This document shows positions 52,605 to 61,395 of a stretch of 64,000 nucleotides of DNA, piece by piece; the stretch's first letter is position 1; every line of letters begins with the position of its first letter. A program made the translations under genes and the position numbers. Location of the stretch: positions 62,001 through 126,000 of the forward strand of contig NZ_JACRAW010000107.1 of the NCBI RefSeq assembly GCF_016213215.1, in the 5' to 3' direction. Below the pieces are notes generated by a model. It was not told the DNA's origin, did no database searches, and saw only the letters and a list, made by a program, of their open reading frames with translations. Origin of the DNA: Bradyrhizobium sp. Lineage in GTDB: Bacteria; Pseudomonadota; Alphaproteobacteria; Rhizobiales; Xanthobacteraceae.

Positions 52605-53438
52605 TCAGTGCGACAGCAAAACGCAACGGGCGGATTGGTTGATCAGGTGCTGCGTGACACCACCGAGAATCAGTTCGCGGAAACGGGAATGACCATAAGC
52701 GCCGGCCACGATCAGGCCGGCGCCGACTTCGCCCGCCACCGCATCGAGGTGACTGGCCGCGTTGCTGTTGCGGCTCGCTTCCGACACTCGCGCCGAAGCG
52801 GAAATGCCATGGCGCGCCAGCCATGCGACCACGTCGGCGACCCGGGCCATCGCGGCCGACCGGTCTTCCTTTCCTTCCGGAATCTCGACGACCGACACGT
52901 CTTTCGCCTTGCGCAACATCGGCAGCGCGTCAGCTACAGCCCGTCTGGCCTCGGGCGTGTCCTTCCACGCGACAAGGACGCTGCGCAGATCCAGGGCGCC
53001 GGCGATGTCGGGAACGACCAGGAGCGGACGGCCGGCCTGCATCACCAGATCCTTGGGACTGGCGAGCGAAAACGAGTCGGAAAAGGCCGGGCTTTGTCCA
53101 CCGCTGACGATAATGTCGGCGCAACGCGCCTGTTGCAGGGTATAGCGCGCCGGAAATTCGAGGGCGCCGCGCCATTCGACACGCCCGCCCCTGTTCCTGG
53201 TCGTCTCGCGGAACAGCGTTTCGAGTTCGGCAAGCTTCTTCCTGATCGCGTCCTCACCTTGGTCGATCAGGCTCTGGGCCTGCTCGCCATCGGCGAAGTA
53301 CAGCGGGGGCGCGAATTGCGCGGCAGCGACACCTACAATCGTCGCCTCAAAGCGCTCCGCAACCTCGCCCGCCGCCCGAAGACGTGCGTCGTTCGGCTGG
53401 TCCAGGGCCAGGCTGACCATGATGGTCGCGTATGTCAT
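52605..53438 (-). CDS. Universal stress protein (tandem UspA domains)
   Basis: The 277-residue protein has two Usp domains. The C-terminal half keeps the ATP-binding signature G-2x-G-9x-G(S/T) in GAYGHSRFRELILGGVTQHL, while the N-terminal domain is degenerate (IIVSGGQSPAF). Usp proteins bind ATP and support survival under low oxygen and starvation. ATG 53438 follows CGGAGAG. It lies back to back with fixL, and its promoter holds a FixK-like box 57 bp upstream, the same spacing as at fixN. Co-transcription with the CBS gene is likely. Confidence 0.88.
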   Translation of the reverse strand: MTYATIMVSLALDQPNDARLRAAGEVAERFEATIVGVAAAQFAPPLYFADGEQAQSLIDQGEDAIRKKLAELETLFRETTRNRGGRVEWRGALEFPARYTLQQARCADIIVSGGQSPAFSDSFSLASPKDLVMQAGRPLLVVPDIAGALDLRSVLVAWKDTPEARRAVADALPMLRKAKDVSVVEIPEGKEDRSAAMARVADVVAWLARHGISASARVSEASRNSNAASHLDAVAGEVGAGLIVAGAYGHSRFRELILGGVTQHLINQSARCVLLSH

Positions 53439-53495
53439 CGCACTCTCCGAAACTCTCAAGTGGGCTGATTTGTAACCATCCGATCGCCAGGCAGG

Positions 53496-53509
53496 ATGAG
53501 ATAGATCAA
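53496..53509 (-). promoter_or_regulatory. FixK-like box before the uspA-CBS operon
   Basis: Minus strand TTGATCTATCTCAT has the exact TTGAT half of the FixK2 box and one key mismatch in the other half (TCAT instead of TCAA). It ends 57 bp before the Usp start, as at fixN and fixG. The constant distance supports function. Confidence 0.65.
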
Positions 53510-53654
53510 ACAGTCGTTAGAACTGCCGTTCGCAAGGCGGATTTCACAGAAATCCTCAATAGAATCAGGCGGTCGAACTTGCCACCAGCGTTCCCATGAG
53601 CGAAATTGTGGTACCCGGAGCCGGCACTTGATCCGGCCCTGATGGAGCAAGAAC

Positions 53655-55178
53655 TTGGCCCATACCAGCGCTGCTGAACCGCCCGACGAGGGTGCTCGGA
53701 GCGATCATTTTCGAGTCCGAATTGAGGGATTCGGGGTCGGCACCTGGGACCTTGACCTTCTGACGCATGAGCTGCAGTGGTCCGAGGTCACGCGGAGCCT
53801 GTTCGGCGTGCCGCGTGACCAGGCTGTTACCTACGAACGCTTCCTGTCGCTGCTCCGGCCGGCCGATCGTGGACGGGTCGAGCAGGCGATCAGGCAGGCC
53901 GCCGAAAAGGGCGGCGCATTTGATGTCTCTTTCAGAATCGGCGGGTCTACCGGAAGGGGCCAATGGATCCGCGCGCGCGCTGGCGTGATCAGGGATGAAT
54001 CCGGCGCTTCCCGCCACCTGAGCGGCATCATCCTTGATATCGACCAGGAAAAGCAGGTTGAAGAGGCGCTTAGGACCAGCGAAAGCCACATGCGCTCGAT
54101 CCTGGAGACGGTGCCTGACGCCATGATCGTCATCGACGGACACGGCATGATCCAGCTGTTCAGCAGCGCAGCCGAGCGTCTGTTCGGCTATTCCGAGCAG
54201 GAGGCGATCGGCCAGAACGTCAGCATCCTGATGCCCGAGCCGGACCGGACCCGCCACGACGACTACGTCGCGCGCTACCGTTCGACCGGCGAGCGGCACA
54301 TTATCGGAATCGGGCGAATCGTCACCGGTAAGCGGCGAGACGAGACCACTTTTCCGATGCACCTTTCGATTGGCGAGATGCAGTCCGGCGGCGTACCTTA
54401 TTTCACCGGGTTCGTCCGCGACCTGACCGAACACCAGCAGACCCAGGCGCGGTTGCAGGAGTTGCAGTCCGAGCTCGTCCATGTCTCGCGTCTGAGCGCG
54501 ATGGGAGAGATGGCCTCCGCCCTCGCCCACGAGCTGAACCAGCCGCTCGCCGCCATCAGCAATTACATGAAGGGCTCGCGCCGGCTTCTCGCGGGCATAA
54601 CCGACCCCAATACGCCTAAAATCGAGAGCGCGATGGACCGCGCGGCCGAACAGGCGATTCGCGCCGGGCAGATCATCCGGCGGCTGCGTGACTTCGTTGC
54701 TCGGGGCGAATCTGAAAAGCGCGTCGAGAGCCTGTCCAAGCTGATCGAGGAAGCCGGCGCCCTCGGCCTTGCCGGTGCGCGCGAGCAGAACGTCCAGCTT
54801 CGCTTCAGCCTCAATCCGAACGCCGACCTCGTCCTGGCCGACCGCGTCCAGATCCAGCAGGTCATGGTCAACCTGTTCCGCAACGCACTGGAAGCAATGA
54901 CGCAATCGCCGCGCCGGGAACTGGTCGTGAGCAATACCAAGGACCACGACGAAATGATTGAAGTGCAAGTCTCCGACACCGGATCGGGGTTCCAGGATGA
55001 TGTCTTGCCGAACTTGTTTCAGACTTTCTTTACGACAAAGGAGACCGGCATGGGAGTAGGACTCTCCATCAGCCGCTCGATCATCGAGGCTCACGGGGGA
55101 CGGATGTGGGCGGAGAGCAACGCATCGGGCGGAGCAACGTTTCGATTCACGTTGCCGCCGGCCACAGGTGAGAGCTGA
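53655..55178 (+). CDS. fixL: Oxygen sensor histidine kinase FixL
   Basis: The 507-residue soluble kinase senses O2 with a haem-containing PAS domain. Layout: PAS-A at about 20-130, haem PAS at 140-265, then HisKA and HATPase. The haem ligand is His201 (RTRHDDYVARYRS) and the regulatory Arg is Arg221 (IGIGRIVTGKRR), one position beyond the His200/Arg220 of B. japonicum FixL. The phospho-acceptor is His292 in ALAHELNQPLAAIS. Start is TTG 53655, preceded by GGAG, giving MAHTS, which aligns with the reference start. It is cytosolic, unlike the S. meliloti protein. fixJ follows 3 nt later. Confidence 0.97.
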   Translation: MAHTSAAEPPDEGARSDHFRVRIEGFGVGTWDLDLLTHELQWSEVTRSLFGVPRDQAVTYERFLSLLRPADRGRVEQAIRQAAEKGGAFDVSFRIGGSTGRGQWIRARAGVIRDESGASRHLSGIILDIDQEKQVEEALRTSESHMRSILETVPDAMIVIDGHGMIQLFSSAAERLFGYSEQEAIGQNVSILMPEPDRTRHDDYVARYRSTGERHIIGIGRIVTGKRRDETTFPMHLSIGEMQSGGVPYFTGFVRDLTEHQQTQARLQELQSELVHVSRLSAMGEMASALAHELNQPLAAISNYMKGSRRLLAGITDPNTPKIESAMDRAAEQAIRAGQIIRRLRDFVARGESEKRVESLSKLIEEAGALGLAGAREQNVQLRFSLNPNADLVLADRVQIQQVMVNLFRNALEAMTQSPRRELVVSNTKDHDEMIEVQVSDTGSGFQDDVLPNLFQTFFTTKETGMGVGLSISRSIIEAHGGRMWAESNASGGATFRFTLPPATGES

Positions 55179-55181
55179 CCC

Positions 55182-55799
55182 ATGCCGAGCAAAGGAAAGG
55201 TCTACGTGATCGACGACGACGAGGCGATGCGGGACTCGCTGAATTTCCTGCTCGATTCGTCAGGCTTCGAGGTCACTCTGTTCGAAAATGCGCAGGGCTT
55301 TCTCGATGCGCTGCCCGGCCTGGATTTCGGGTGCGTCGTGTCCGACGTGCGCATGCCCGGAATTGACGGGATCGAGCTCTTGAAACGCCTGAAGGCGGAG
55401 GGCAGCCGGTTTCCGATCGTTATGATGACAGGACACGGCGACGTGCCTCTCGCGGTCGATGCGATGAAGCTTGGCGCCGTCGACTTTCTCGAAAAACCGT
55501 TCGAGGACGATCGCCTGACCGCGATGCTCGATCAGGCGATCCGCTATGCGGAGCCGGCCGCGAAGAACGAAGCGATCGCGCACGACATCGCCGCGCGCGT
55601 CGCCTCGTTAAGTCCGCGCGAACGCCAGGTCATGGAAGGCCTGATCGCCGGCCTTTCCAATAAGCTTATCGCACGGGAGTACGACATCAGTCCGCGTACC
55701 ATCGAGGTCTACCGCGCCAACGTCATGACCAAGATGCAGGCCAACAGCCTTTCGGAACTGGTGCGCCTCGCGATGCGAGCGGGCATGCTCAAAGATTGA
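55182..55799 (+). CDS. fixJ: Response regulator FixJ
   Basis: The 205-residue regulator has a receiver domain with phospho-acceptor Asp55 (CVVSDVRMPG), acidic pocket DDDE at 11-14 and switch residues in MMTGHGDVPLAV, then a LuxR-type HTH (SPRERQVMEGLIAGLSNKLIAREYDISPRTIEVYRANVMTKM). FixL phosphorylates it under low oxygen, and it activates fixK2. It starts 3 nt after fixL, so translation is coupled. A receiver-only gene and fixK2 follow on the same strand. Confidence 0.97.
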   Translation: MPSKGKVYVIDDDEAMRDSLNFLLDSSGFEVTLFENAQGFLDALPGLDFGCVVSDVRMPGIDGIELLKRLKAEGSRFPIVMMTGHGDVPLAVDAMKLGAVDFLEKPFEDDRLTAMLDQAIRYAEPAAKNEAIAHDIAARVASLSPRERQVMEGLIAGLSNKLIAREYDISPRTIEVYRANVMTKMQANSLSELVRLAMRAGMLKD

Positions 55800-55842
55800 G
55801 CCAAGTCAAGGCCTGGTTATTGTCCTGTGCTAGCAAATACGC

Positions 55843-56271
55843 ATGTCTGAAGTATTCGTTCAACATGAGCGGCCGGTGGCGTCATCTCTAAAGCACACAG
55901 TTTACGTGGTTGACGACGACGCTGCCGTACTGGGATCATTGAGATTCCTGCTGGAAACGGACGGCTTTGCCGTGCGGACCTTCAGGAATGGTACGGCACT
56001 ACTCAATTCCGTCCGCAGCCCCGGCGCAGACTGCTATGTCATCGACTACAAGATGCCCGATATCAACGGCATCGATCTCGCGGGCCGGCTGCGCAAGTCC
56101 AACATTCAGGCACCAGTGATCCTGATCACCGGTTATCCGGACGAGAACATCTCCACCCGCGCCGCGGCCGCCGGGGTAAAAGATGTTATGATGAAGCCAC
56201 TTCTGGAGGAAAGCTTGGTCAAGCGCATCCGCTCCGTGATCCAGGACGATCATCCCCAGACGACGCAATAA
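55843..56271 (+). CDS. Receiver-only response regulator of the fixLJ-fixK2 cluster
   Basis: The 142-residue protein is a single receiver domain (about 18-135) with Asp68 (CYVIDYKMPDING), acidic pocket DDDA at 24-27, LITGYPDE and the switch Lys in MMKPLLEE. It has no output domain, so it may act as a phosphate sink or as an inhibitor of FixJ, as FixT does by other means in S. meliloti. It starts 43 nt after fixJ. An equivalent gene sits between fixJ and fixK2 in B. diazoefficiens as I recall; its role is not firmly known. Confidence 0.9.
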   Translation: MSEVFVQHERPVASSLKHTVYVVDDDAAVLGSLRFLLETDGFAVRTFRNGTALLNSVRSPGADCYVIDYKMPDINGIDLAGRLRKSNIQAPVILITGYPDENISTRAAAAGVKDVMMKPLLEESLVKRIRSVIQDDHPQTTQ

Positions 56272-56281
56272 CCTACGGGAT

Positions 56282-56304
56282 TCTACGTACGGAAACCTAC
56301 TTAA
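56282..56304. promoter_or_regulatory. Candidate FixJ-binding site before fixK2
   Basis: The plus strand reads TCTACGTAC then GGAAACCTACTTAA. The reverse strand TTAAGTAGGTTTCCGTACGTA resembles FixJ target sites of the TA(A/C)GTAG...TTTCC kind known from rhizobial fixK promoters. It lies 68 bp before the fixK2 start. Confidence 0.55.
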
Positions 56305-56371
56305 GATATCGCGCTAAATTTCCGGTATCGGCGAACCGCGGTAGTTAATGGCCATCACAAAGGAGATGGCC

Positions 56372-57073
56372 ATGCTTACGCAAACGCTGAACAATAAGGT
56401 CACCCCCCTAGTCGGCAGCAAGGTCAGCCCCGCAGCCGCCTTCCCGGTCCCCGATCAGTTTGGAGCCGTCACCGGCCACGTTGGTCTCGTCGCCAGCGAG
56501 TTCTCCTATAAGAAAGATGAAGAGATCTACGGCGAGGACGAGCCTGCTGAATATGTCTATCAGGTTGTCTCCGGCGCGGTGCGCAGCTACAAGCTTCTCT
56601 CCGACGGCCGCCGTCAGATCGGCGCCTTCCACCTGCCCGGCGACGTGTTTGGACTGGAATCCGGTGCGGCGCACCGCCTCGCCGCGGAAGCCATCATCGA
56701 CACCACCGTTCGCCTTGTGAAGCGCAGCAGCCTGGAGAAGGCTGCCGGCGTCGACGTCCAGGTCGCCCGCAGGCTCTGGGCCATGACCGCCGGTGAACTG
56801 CGCCACGCCGAAGACCACATGCTGCTGCTCGGCCGCAAGACCGCCATGGAGCGCGTTGCGACCTTCCTGCTCGAAATGGATCGCCGTCTCGCCGTGGCGG
56901 GCATGATGGCTCTGCCGATGTGCCGCCGCGATATCGGCGACTATCTCGGTCTGACGCTGGAGACGGTGTCGCGGGCGCTGTCGCAGCTTCACGCTCAAGG
57001 CATTCTCGGCTTCTCCGGCGCGCGCCAGATCGTGCTGCGCAACCGTCAGCGCCTGCACAATATGGACGCCTGA
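56372..57073 (+). CDS. fixK2: CRP/FNR-type activator FixK2
   Basis: The 233-residue activator has a cNMP-like sensor domain (40-125), a long helix, and a CRP-type HTH (DIGDYLGLTLETVSRALSQLHAQG). It lacks the N-terminal iron-sulfur cysteines of FNR. Cys184, in LPMCRRDIGDYL, corresponds to the redox-sensitive Cys183 reported for B. japonicum FixK2. ATG 56372 is chosen because AAGGAG lies 6 nt before it; the upstream ATG at 56348 has no such site. It is preceded by a candidate FixJ site and followed by a strong terminator. Its targets fixN, fixG and probably uspA are in this window. Confidence 0.96.
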   Translation: MLTQTLNNKVTPLVGSKVSPAAAFPVPDQFGAVTGHVGLVASEFSYKKDEEIYGEDEPAEYVYQVVSGAVRSYKLLSDGRRQIGAFHLPGDVFGLESGAAHRLAAEAIIDTTVRLVKRSSLEKAAGVDVQVARRLWAMTAGELRHAEDHMLLLGRKTAMERVATFLLEMDRRLAVAGMMALPMCRRDIGDYLGLTLETVSRALSQLHAQGILGFSGARQIVLRNRQRLHNMDA

Positions 57074-57104
57074 TACACCGGACTGTGTGAGTTCCTCCCG
57101 AGAC

Positions 57105-57139
57105 TGGCCGGCCAAACGTTGTTTGGCCGGCCATTTTTT
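57105..57139 (+). terminator. Rho-independent terminator of fixK2
   Basis: A 13-bp perfect stem TGGCCGGCCAAAC / GTTTGGCCGGCCA with a GTT loop is followed by TTTTTT. It starts 32 bp after the fixK2 stop and ends 10 bp before the convergent MFS gene. Confidence 0.92.
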
Positions 57140-57148
57140 CGAAACCGC

Positions 57149-58459
57149 TCAGCGTATGCTGCGCCGGGTTTCCGGCATCAACTGCCAGATCAGCATGAAT
57201 CCGACGGCGGCGATGCCGGCGAGCGACAAGAACGCGGAGCTGCTCCCGAACGTGTCGCTGATGTAGCCGGCAATCGCGGTGCTGAGCGAGGCGCCGATGC
57301 CGGTCGCGGTTCCGACGATTCCCTGCGCCAGGTTGAAGTGCCCGCTGCCGAAGGTGACGTCCGCCACGATGAGCGGCACCATGACGGCAAAAACCGCCGC
57401 GGTGATGCCGTCGAAGACTTGTACAAGGACGAGGAGATACGGATCGCTCACCGTCGCAAACAGCAGACCGCGAATCGCCAGCGCTGCGAAGCCGATCAGA
57501 AGCAGGGGCCGGCGGCCCCAGCTTTGCGCATTCCTGCCGACCGCAGGTGACATCAACGCCACGATCGCCTGCGGCACGATGATGCAGGCGGCGATCAAGA
57601 CGGGCGCCCATTGGCTCGAGCGGGTCGTGACCACGCCTGCCATCAGCGGCAGCATCGCGGCGTTGGCCAGGTGCAGGAGCAGAACGCCGCCCGCGAAGAT
57701 CAGGAGCGGCCGCTGGCGCAGGAGCGTCCAAACACTAGTTTCCGCCGCACTCGATGCCTCGCGATAGATCGCGCCGTGGGCGCGGGCTACATCGATCTCA
57801 TCTTCCCGGATACGCCAAAGCGCAAGCAGGGTCGGAATCGCCAGCACGCAGGTAACGAGAAAGACCGAACGACTCGACACGAGCGAACCGCAGGTGCCCA
57901 TCACCGCGGCCGCGACCCCGTTGCCGAGAGAGGCAAAACGCGCGTTGCGGCCGAGCCGCTCGCCCATGGCCCCCCGCCCGACCAGACCGAGCGTGATGGC
58001 CGCGATCGCCGGACCCAGGACGCAGCTGGCCGCGGCGTGCAGCGTTGCTGCCGCCACTACCACCGGGAAGATCGGCCAGACGGCATAGGCGAGCGCGCAG
58101 ACGCCGATGGTCGCAATCGCAAGTCCCGCGACCAGCCGCTCGGATTTCGCCGCGTCGATGATCGCACCGCCGGGCATCTGCCCGATCAGGCCGACGATGC
58201 CGCCGATCGACAGGACGAGTCCGATTTCGGCCTGGGTCCACTTCTGTGTCGTCAGATAGACCGCGATGAACGGGCCGAAACCGGTCTGGACATCGGCGAG
58301 GAAGAAGATGAACCAATCGAGCCCCCGCAGGCTCTGCCTGGATGGCGAAGGCATCTCGCTTGGTTGTGAAGTTGATGGCGGCACGGAATCGCCGCTGCGG
58401 CTTTGAGCTTGGCCACCCTGATGATCGCGCGGATCGGTCGGCTTTTCGGACAAGTGCAC
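57149..58459 (-). CDS. MFS transporter
   Basis: The 436-residue (or shorter) membrane protein has twelve hydrophobic segments of the major facilitator superfamily, beginning RGLDWFIFFLADVQTGFGPFIAVYL, with the loop 2-3 signature GGAIIDAAKSERLVAG. It resembles the permeases annotated as MFS efflux in Bradyrhizobium next to fixK2. The first 40 residues are hydrophilic. The GTG start at 58459 is used here, but an internal ATG (58354) just before the first helix is also possible; neither has a clear ribosome-binding site. Substrate unknown. Confidence 0.83.
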   Translation of the reverse strand: MHLSEKPTDPRDHQGGQAQSRSGDSVPPSTSQPSEMPSPSRQSLRGLDWFIFFLADVQTGFGPFIAVYLTTQKWTQAEIGLVLSIGGIVGLIGQMPGGAIIDAAKSERLVAGLAIATIGVCALAYAVWPIFPVVVAAATLHAAASCVLGPAIAAITLGLVGRGAMGERLGRNARFASLGNGVAAAVMGTCGSLVSSRSVFLVTCVLAIPTLLALWRIREDEIDVARAHGAIYREASSAAETSVWTLLRQRPLLIFAGGVLLLHLANAAMLPLMAGVVTTRSSQWAPVLIAACIIVPQAIVALMSPAVGRNAQSWGRRPLLLIGFAALAIRGLLFATVSDPYLLVLVQVFDGITAAVFAVMVPLIVADVTFGSGHFNLAQGIVGTATGIGASLSTAIAGYISDTFGSSSAFLSLAGIAAVGFMLIWQLMPETRRSIR

Positions 58460-58483
58460 CGGCAGTCTGCTTTCCCACGTATA

Positions 58484-58993
58484 TTAAGGAATGACCTGCA
58501 AGGGCTGCAGGCTGCCCGACGCGCCCAGCACGACGATCGGCTTGTCCACCTTGTATTCAGGCGCCGCCGCCACCTGGGCCTTGGTCAACTCGAGGATGAT
58601 GGTGTCGCGCTTGTTGGCAAGCTGGCCGAAATGCAGTGCATTCCAGTCGACGACGATTTTCCGGCTGCCCACACCGAGAAATCCGCCGAAATCGATGACG
58701 GCCGCCCGCGCAGTGCCGGTGCGATCGACAACAATGTCGACGATGCGCCCCATGTCCTCGTTGGCTGGGCTGCGAACCTCGCGGCCGAGCACGCCATGCG
58801 CGTCCCTCGGCCCGATGATGGTCACCGAAGGCGGCGGAGCGGGTTCCTTCGGACTGGCCGGCGCCGCCGTGGGTGATGGAGGGGCCGGGCCCGGCTGCGC
58901 CGGCGCCTCGTCCCTGGCATGCGACGGGATGAGCGGGACGGCGCAAAACGCCGCAACCGGGATGAACCAGATGAATCGCCACGTGCGACTCAT
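58484..58993 (-). CDS. Exported PRC-barrel domain protein
   Basis: The 169-residue protein has a signal peptide (FIWFIPVAAFCAVPLIPSHA), a Pro/Ala-rich linker (residues 30-55) and a PRC-barrel domain (VLGREVRSPANEDMGRIVDIVVDRTGTARAAVIDFGGFLGVGSRKIVVDW). PRC-barrels often bind RNA or proteins; secreted forms are common in Rhizobiales and poorly understood. The start follows GAGGAGG. It follows the debranching-type enzyme gene by 27 bp on the same strand, so they may form an operon. Confidence 0.85.
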   Translation of the reverse strand: MSRTWRFIWFIPVAAFCAVPLIPSHARDEAPAQPGPAPPSPTAAPASPKEPAPPPSVTIIGPRDAHGVLGREVRSPANEDMGRIVDIVVDRTGTARAAVIDFGGFLGVGSRKIVVDWNALHFGQLANKRDTIILELTKAQVAAAPEYKVDKPIVVLGASGSLQPLQVIP

Positions 58994-59020
58994 ATGAACC
59001 TCCTCTCACGATCCCAGGAC

Positions 59021-61225
59021 CTAGCGCGCCAGCACGATCGATACCTGGATCCTGCCGCGCGTACGCAAGACCTCCAGTGACACGTCATCTCCATGGCAGC
59101 GGATCCTGAGATCGACGCTGGATGGTCCCAGGCGCAGCTCGCGCAGGATCACCTCATTGAGGAAAGGCGGCAGATGCGGATTGCGCAGCCGGATCTCGCC
59201 GCGCGCGACGTCGAACTCGAGCCCGAGCGCGGCTTCCAGCAGAGTGAACGGCGTGGCGCTGGCCCAGGCCTGTGGCGCACAGGCCACCGGATAAAGCGTC
59301 GGACCGCGCCGCTTCTCGCGCCGGAAGCCGCAGAACAATTCCGGCAGGCGCCGCAAATCCATGTAGGTCGCCGCCTCGAACAATCCCCTGAAGAGATGGG
59401 CTACCGAATGCTTCAGGCCGTAGTGTGCAAGTCCCAGCGCGATCAGCGCGTTGTCGTGCGGCCAGATCGAACCGTCATGGTAGGACATCGGGTTGTAGCG
59501 CGCCTCTCCGAGCGCGACGGTGCGGATACCCCATCCGCTGAAGAAATGCGGCCGCAGCAGATCGGCCGCGACTTTGCGGGCACGATCTTCCCGCACCATC
59601 CCGGAAAACAGGAGCTGTCCGGCATTCGAGGTGCGGACGGCGCAGGGCTTCTTCGCACCGTCAAGCGCCAGCGCGTAGGTGCCCAGTTGCTCGCACCAGA
59701 ACGCCTCCTCGAAGCGAGCGGCAAGCGCCTGCGCCTCCGCCTCCAGCCGCCGCGCGATCTCTCCCTTGCCGAGGTGGGCGGCACAGCGCGCGGCAAGGCG
59801 CTTAGCGGCGAACACATAGCCCTGCACCTCCGCGAGCGCGATATGACCTTCCGCGAGCGTGCCATCGGCATGAAAGATCGCGTCGTAAGAGTCCTTCCAG
59901 CCCTGGTTGGCGAGCCCCTGCTCGGAAGCGCGCCGATATTCGATAAAGCCGTCGCGGTCGGGATCGCCGGGCCCGTCGATCCAGCCGAGCGCCGCCTCGA
60001 TGCACGGCCACAGCTCGGCGAGGGTCTGCTCATCGCCGCTCCGCTCGAAATACAGGCCGGCAAGCAACACGAACAACGGGGTGGAGTCGACGCTGCCGTA
60101 ATACTGCGCAAACGGCACCTCGCGCAACGCGGCCATCTCGCCGCCGCGCATCTCGTGCAGGATCTTACCCGGCTCGGCGTCGGCGAGCGCGTTGTTGGCC
60201 GTGGCTTGAAAATGCGCGAGCCGCTTCAAGACGCCCTTGGCCACGCGCTCGTCGATCCACAGCATCTGGAGCGCCGTGATCAAGCCGTCCCGGCCGAACG
60301 TCGTCGAATACCAGGGAATCCCGGCATAGGGATAACGACCCTGCGGCGTGTCCGTCATCAGCATGTTCAGGTCGGCCATCGCCTGGCACAGCACCTCGTT
60401 GAAAATGTTGTTCGATGTCTCGATGCTCGTGGCGCCGACGGTCGACTGGCGCATCTCGCGCCGATGCGCGAGCAGGCCCGAAAAGAATCGTGCGGAGTGC
60501 AGCGTCGGCGGCCGATTGCAGGACGCGGCGACGAACAAGGAGGTGACCTGGTGCGGCTTGAGATCCAGACACCACGTGGCGGCATTGACCGTCAGACGCG
60601 TCGGCTGCGGATCGAAATGCAGCGCCGTCGTGCGCACCATGTCGTCGAGCCCTCGATATTCCAGCACCACGTCGCTCGCACCGAGCAACTTGCCGGACCC
60701 GGTGCCACGCCGGGGCCGCCGTTCGCCGCGAACCTCGAACAAGTCGGCGAAGTCGTTGTCATACAACAAGGTGACTTCGAAGCTCGCGGGGCGATCGCCA
60801 TGGTTCTGCAGGCCAATGCGCTGAAAGGCCGTACCCCGCCACAGGAAGATGGTGCGCACGACGTGCAGCATGTCCTTTTGCAGGACGATCCTGCCGTGAC
60901 GGTAGATATCGGGATTGGTGAGATCGACGGTCAGCGCGGAATTGTCGTCGCGGAGATTGGAGCCGAGCAGCAGAGGCTGGACGCCGTCAAGCACCAGTTC
61001 CAGCCGCGCGAGATAGCGCGTATCACAGTTGAAGAGACCGTCGGGACCGCCGGCCGAGGCGCCGATATCGCCATGGCTGTCCAGGACGATGAATGTGTCG
61101 TCATGCTTGAGCGAGCGTCGCGGCCTGGCCCCGGGCCCTGTCATCGGAATGTAGAACGGCTGTTCCGCGACCGGCTCCTTGGGGCGTGACGCCGATACGA
61201 CTTGGGTTACGACCTCGGCTGACAT
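59021..61225 (-). CDS. Amylo-alpha-1,6-glucosidase / glycogen debranching-family enzyme
   Basis: The 734-residue protein has an N-terminal beta-domain typical of bacterial glycogen-debranching N-terminal domains (FIVLDSHGDIGASAGGPDGLFNCDTRYLARLELVLDG) and an (alpha/alpha)6 barrel with GIPWYSTTFGRDGLITALQML, GQGWKDSYDAIFHADG-like (NQGWKDSYDAIFH) and SIWPHDNALIALG. These hold the acidic residues of GH15/GH63-like glucosidases. No signal peptide, so it acts inside the cell, perhaps on glycogen, maltooligosaccharides or a related glucan. ATG 61225 follows CGAGGT. The ABC exporter and GT4 genes nearby suggest a glucan-related locus, by context only. Confidence 0.83.
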   Translation of the reverse strand: MSAEVVTQVVSASRPKEPVAEQPFYIPMTGPGARPRRSLKHDDTFIVLDSHGDIGASAGGPDGLFNCDTRYLARLELVLDGVQPLLLGSNLRDDNSALTVDLTNPDIYRHGRIVLQKDMLHVVRTIFLWRGTAFQRIGLQNHGDRPASFEVTLLYDNDFADLFEVRGERRPRRGTGSGKLLGASDVVLEYRGLDDMVRTTALHFDPQPTRLTVNAATWCLDLKPHQVTSLFVAASCNRPPTLHSARFFSGLLAHRREMRQSTVGATSIETSNNIFNEVLCQAMADLNMLMTDTPQGRYPYAGIPWYSTTFGRDGLITALQMLWIDERVAKGVLKRLAHFQATANNALADAEPGKILHEMRGGEMAALREVPFAQYYGSVDSTPLFVLLAGLYFERSGDEQTLAELWPCIEAALGWIDGPGDPDRDGFIEYRRASEQGLANQGWKDSYDAIFHADGTLAEGHIALAEVQGYVFAAKRLAARCAAHLGKGEIARRLEAEAQALAARFEEAFWCEQLGTYALALDGAKKPCAVRTSNAGQLLFSGMVREDRARKVAADLLRPHFFSGWGIRTVALGEARYNPMSYHDGSIWPHDNALIALGLAHYGLKHSVAHLFRGLFEAATYMDLRRLPELFCGFRREKRRGPTLYPVACAPQAWASATPFTLLEAALGLEFDVARGEIRLRNPHLPPFLNEVILRELRLGPSSVDLRIRCHGDDVSLEVLRTRGRIQVSIVLAR

Positions 61226-61343
61226 GCTTGACCTCGCGCGATACCCCACGCTTCGAGAAACGCAACCGACCCGAATGCGACGGCTGCACTAGAGCACAAT
61301 TCTTGCGCTGGATCACCCTCGCGCTCGGTTCCTTGATTCAGCG

Positions 61344-61363
61344 TGATCGTCTTCGGAAAACCG
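61344..61363. repeat. Partial, decayed family C repeat
   Basis: The segment TGATCGTCTTCGGAAAACCG resembles the conserved core of the GAGCATGAT...TTCGGAAAACCGG element at 29818. The flanking arms are not recognisable. It lies between the ABC exporter and the debranching-type gene. Confidence 0.4.
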
Positions 61364-61395
61364 TTCATTGCGCCAAGGCTTCGCGTCCGGATGCC

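Noticed and set aside
59093..61189. A 698-codon open frame on the plus strand, opposite the debranching-type gene
   Set aside because: Antisense shadow; the minus-strand product has clear glycosidase motifs and this one has none.
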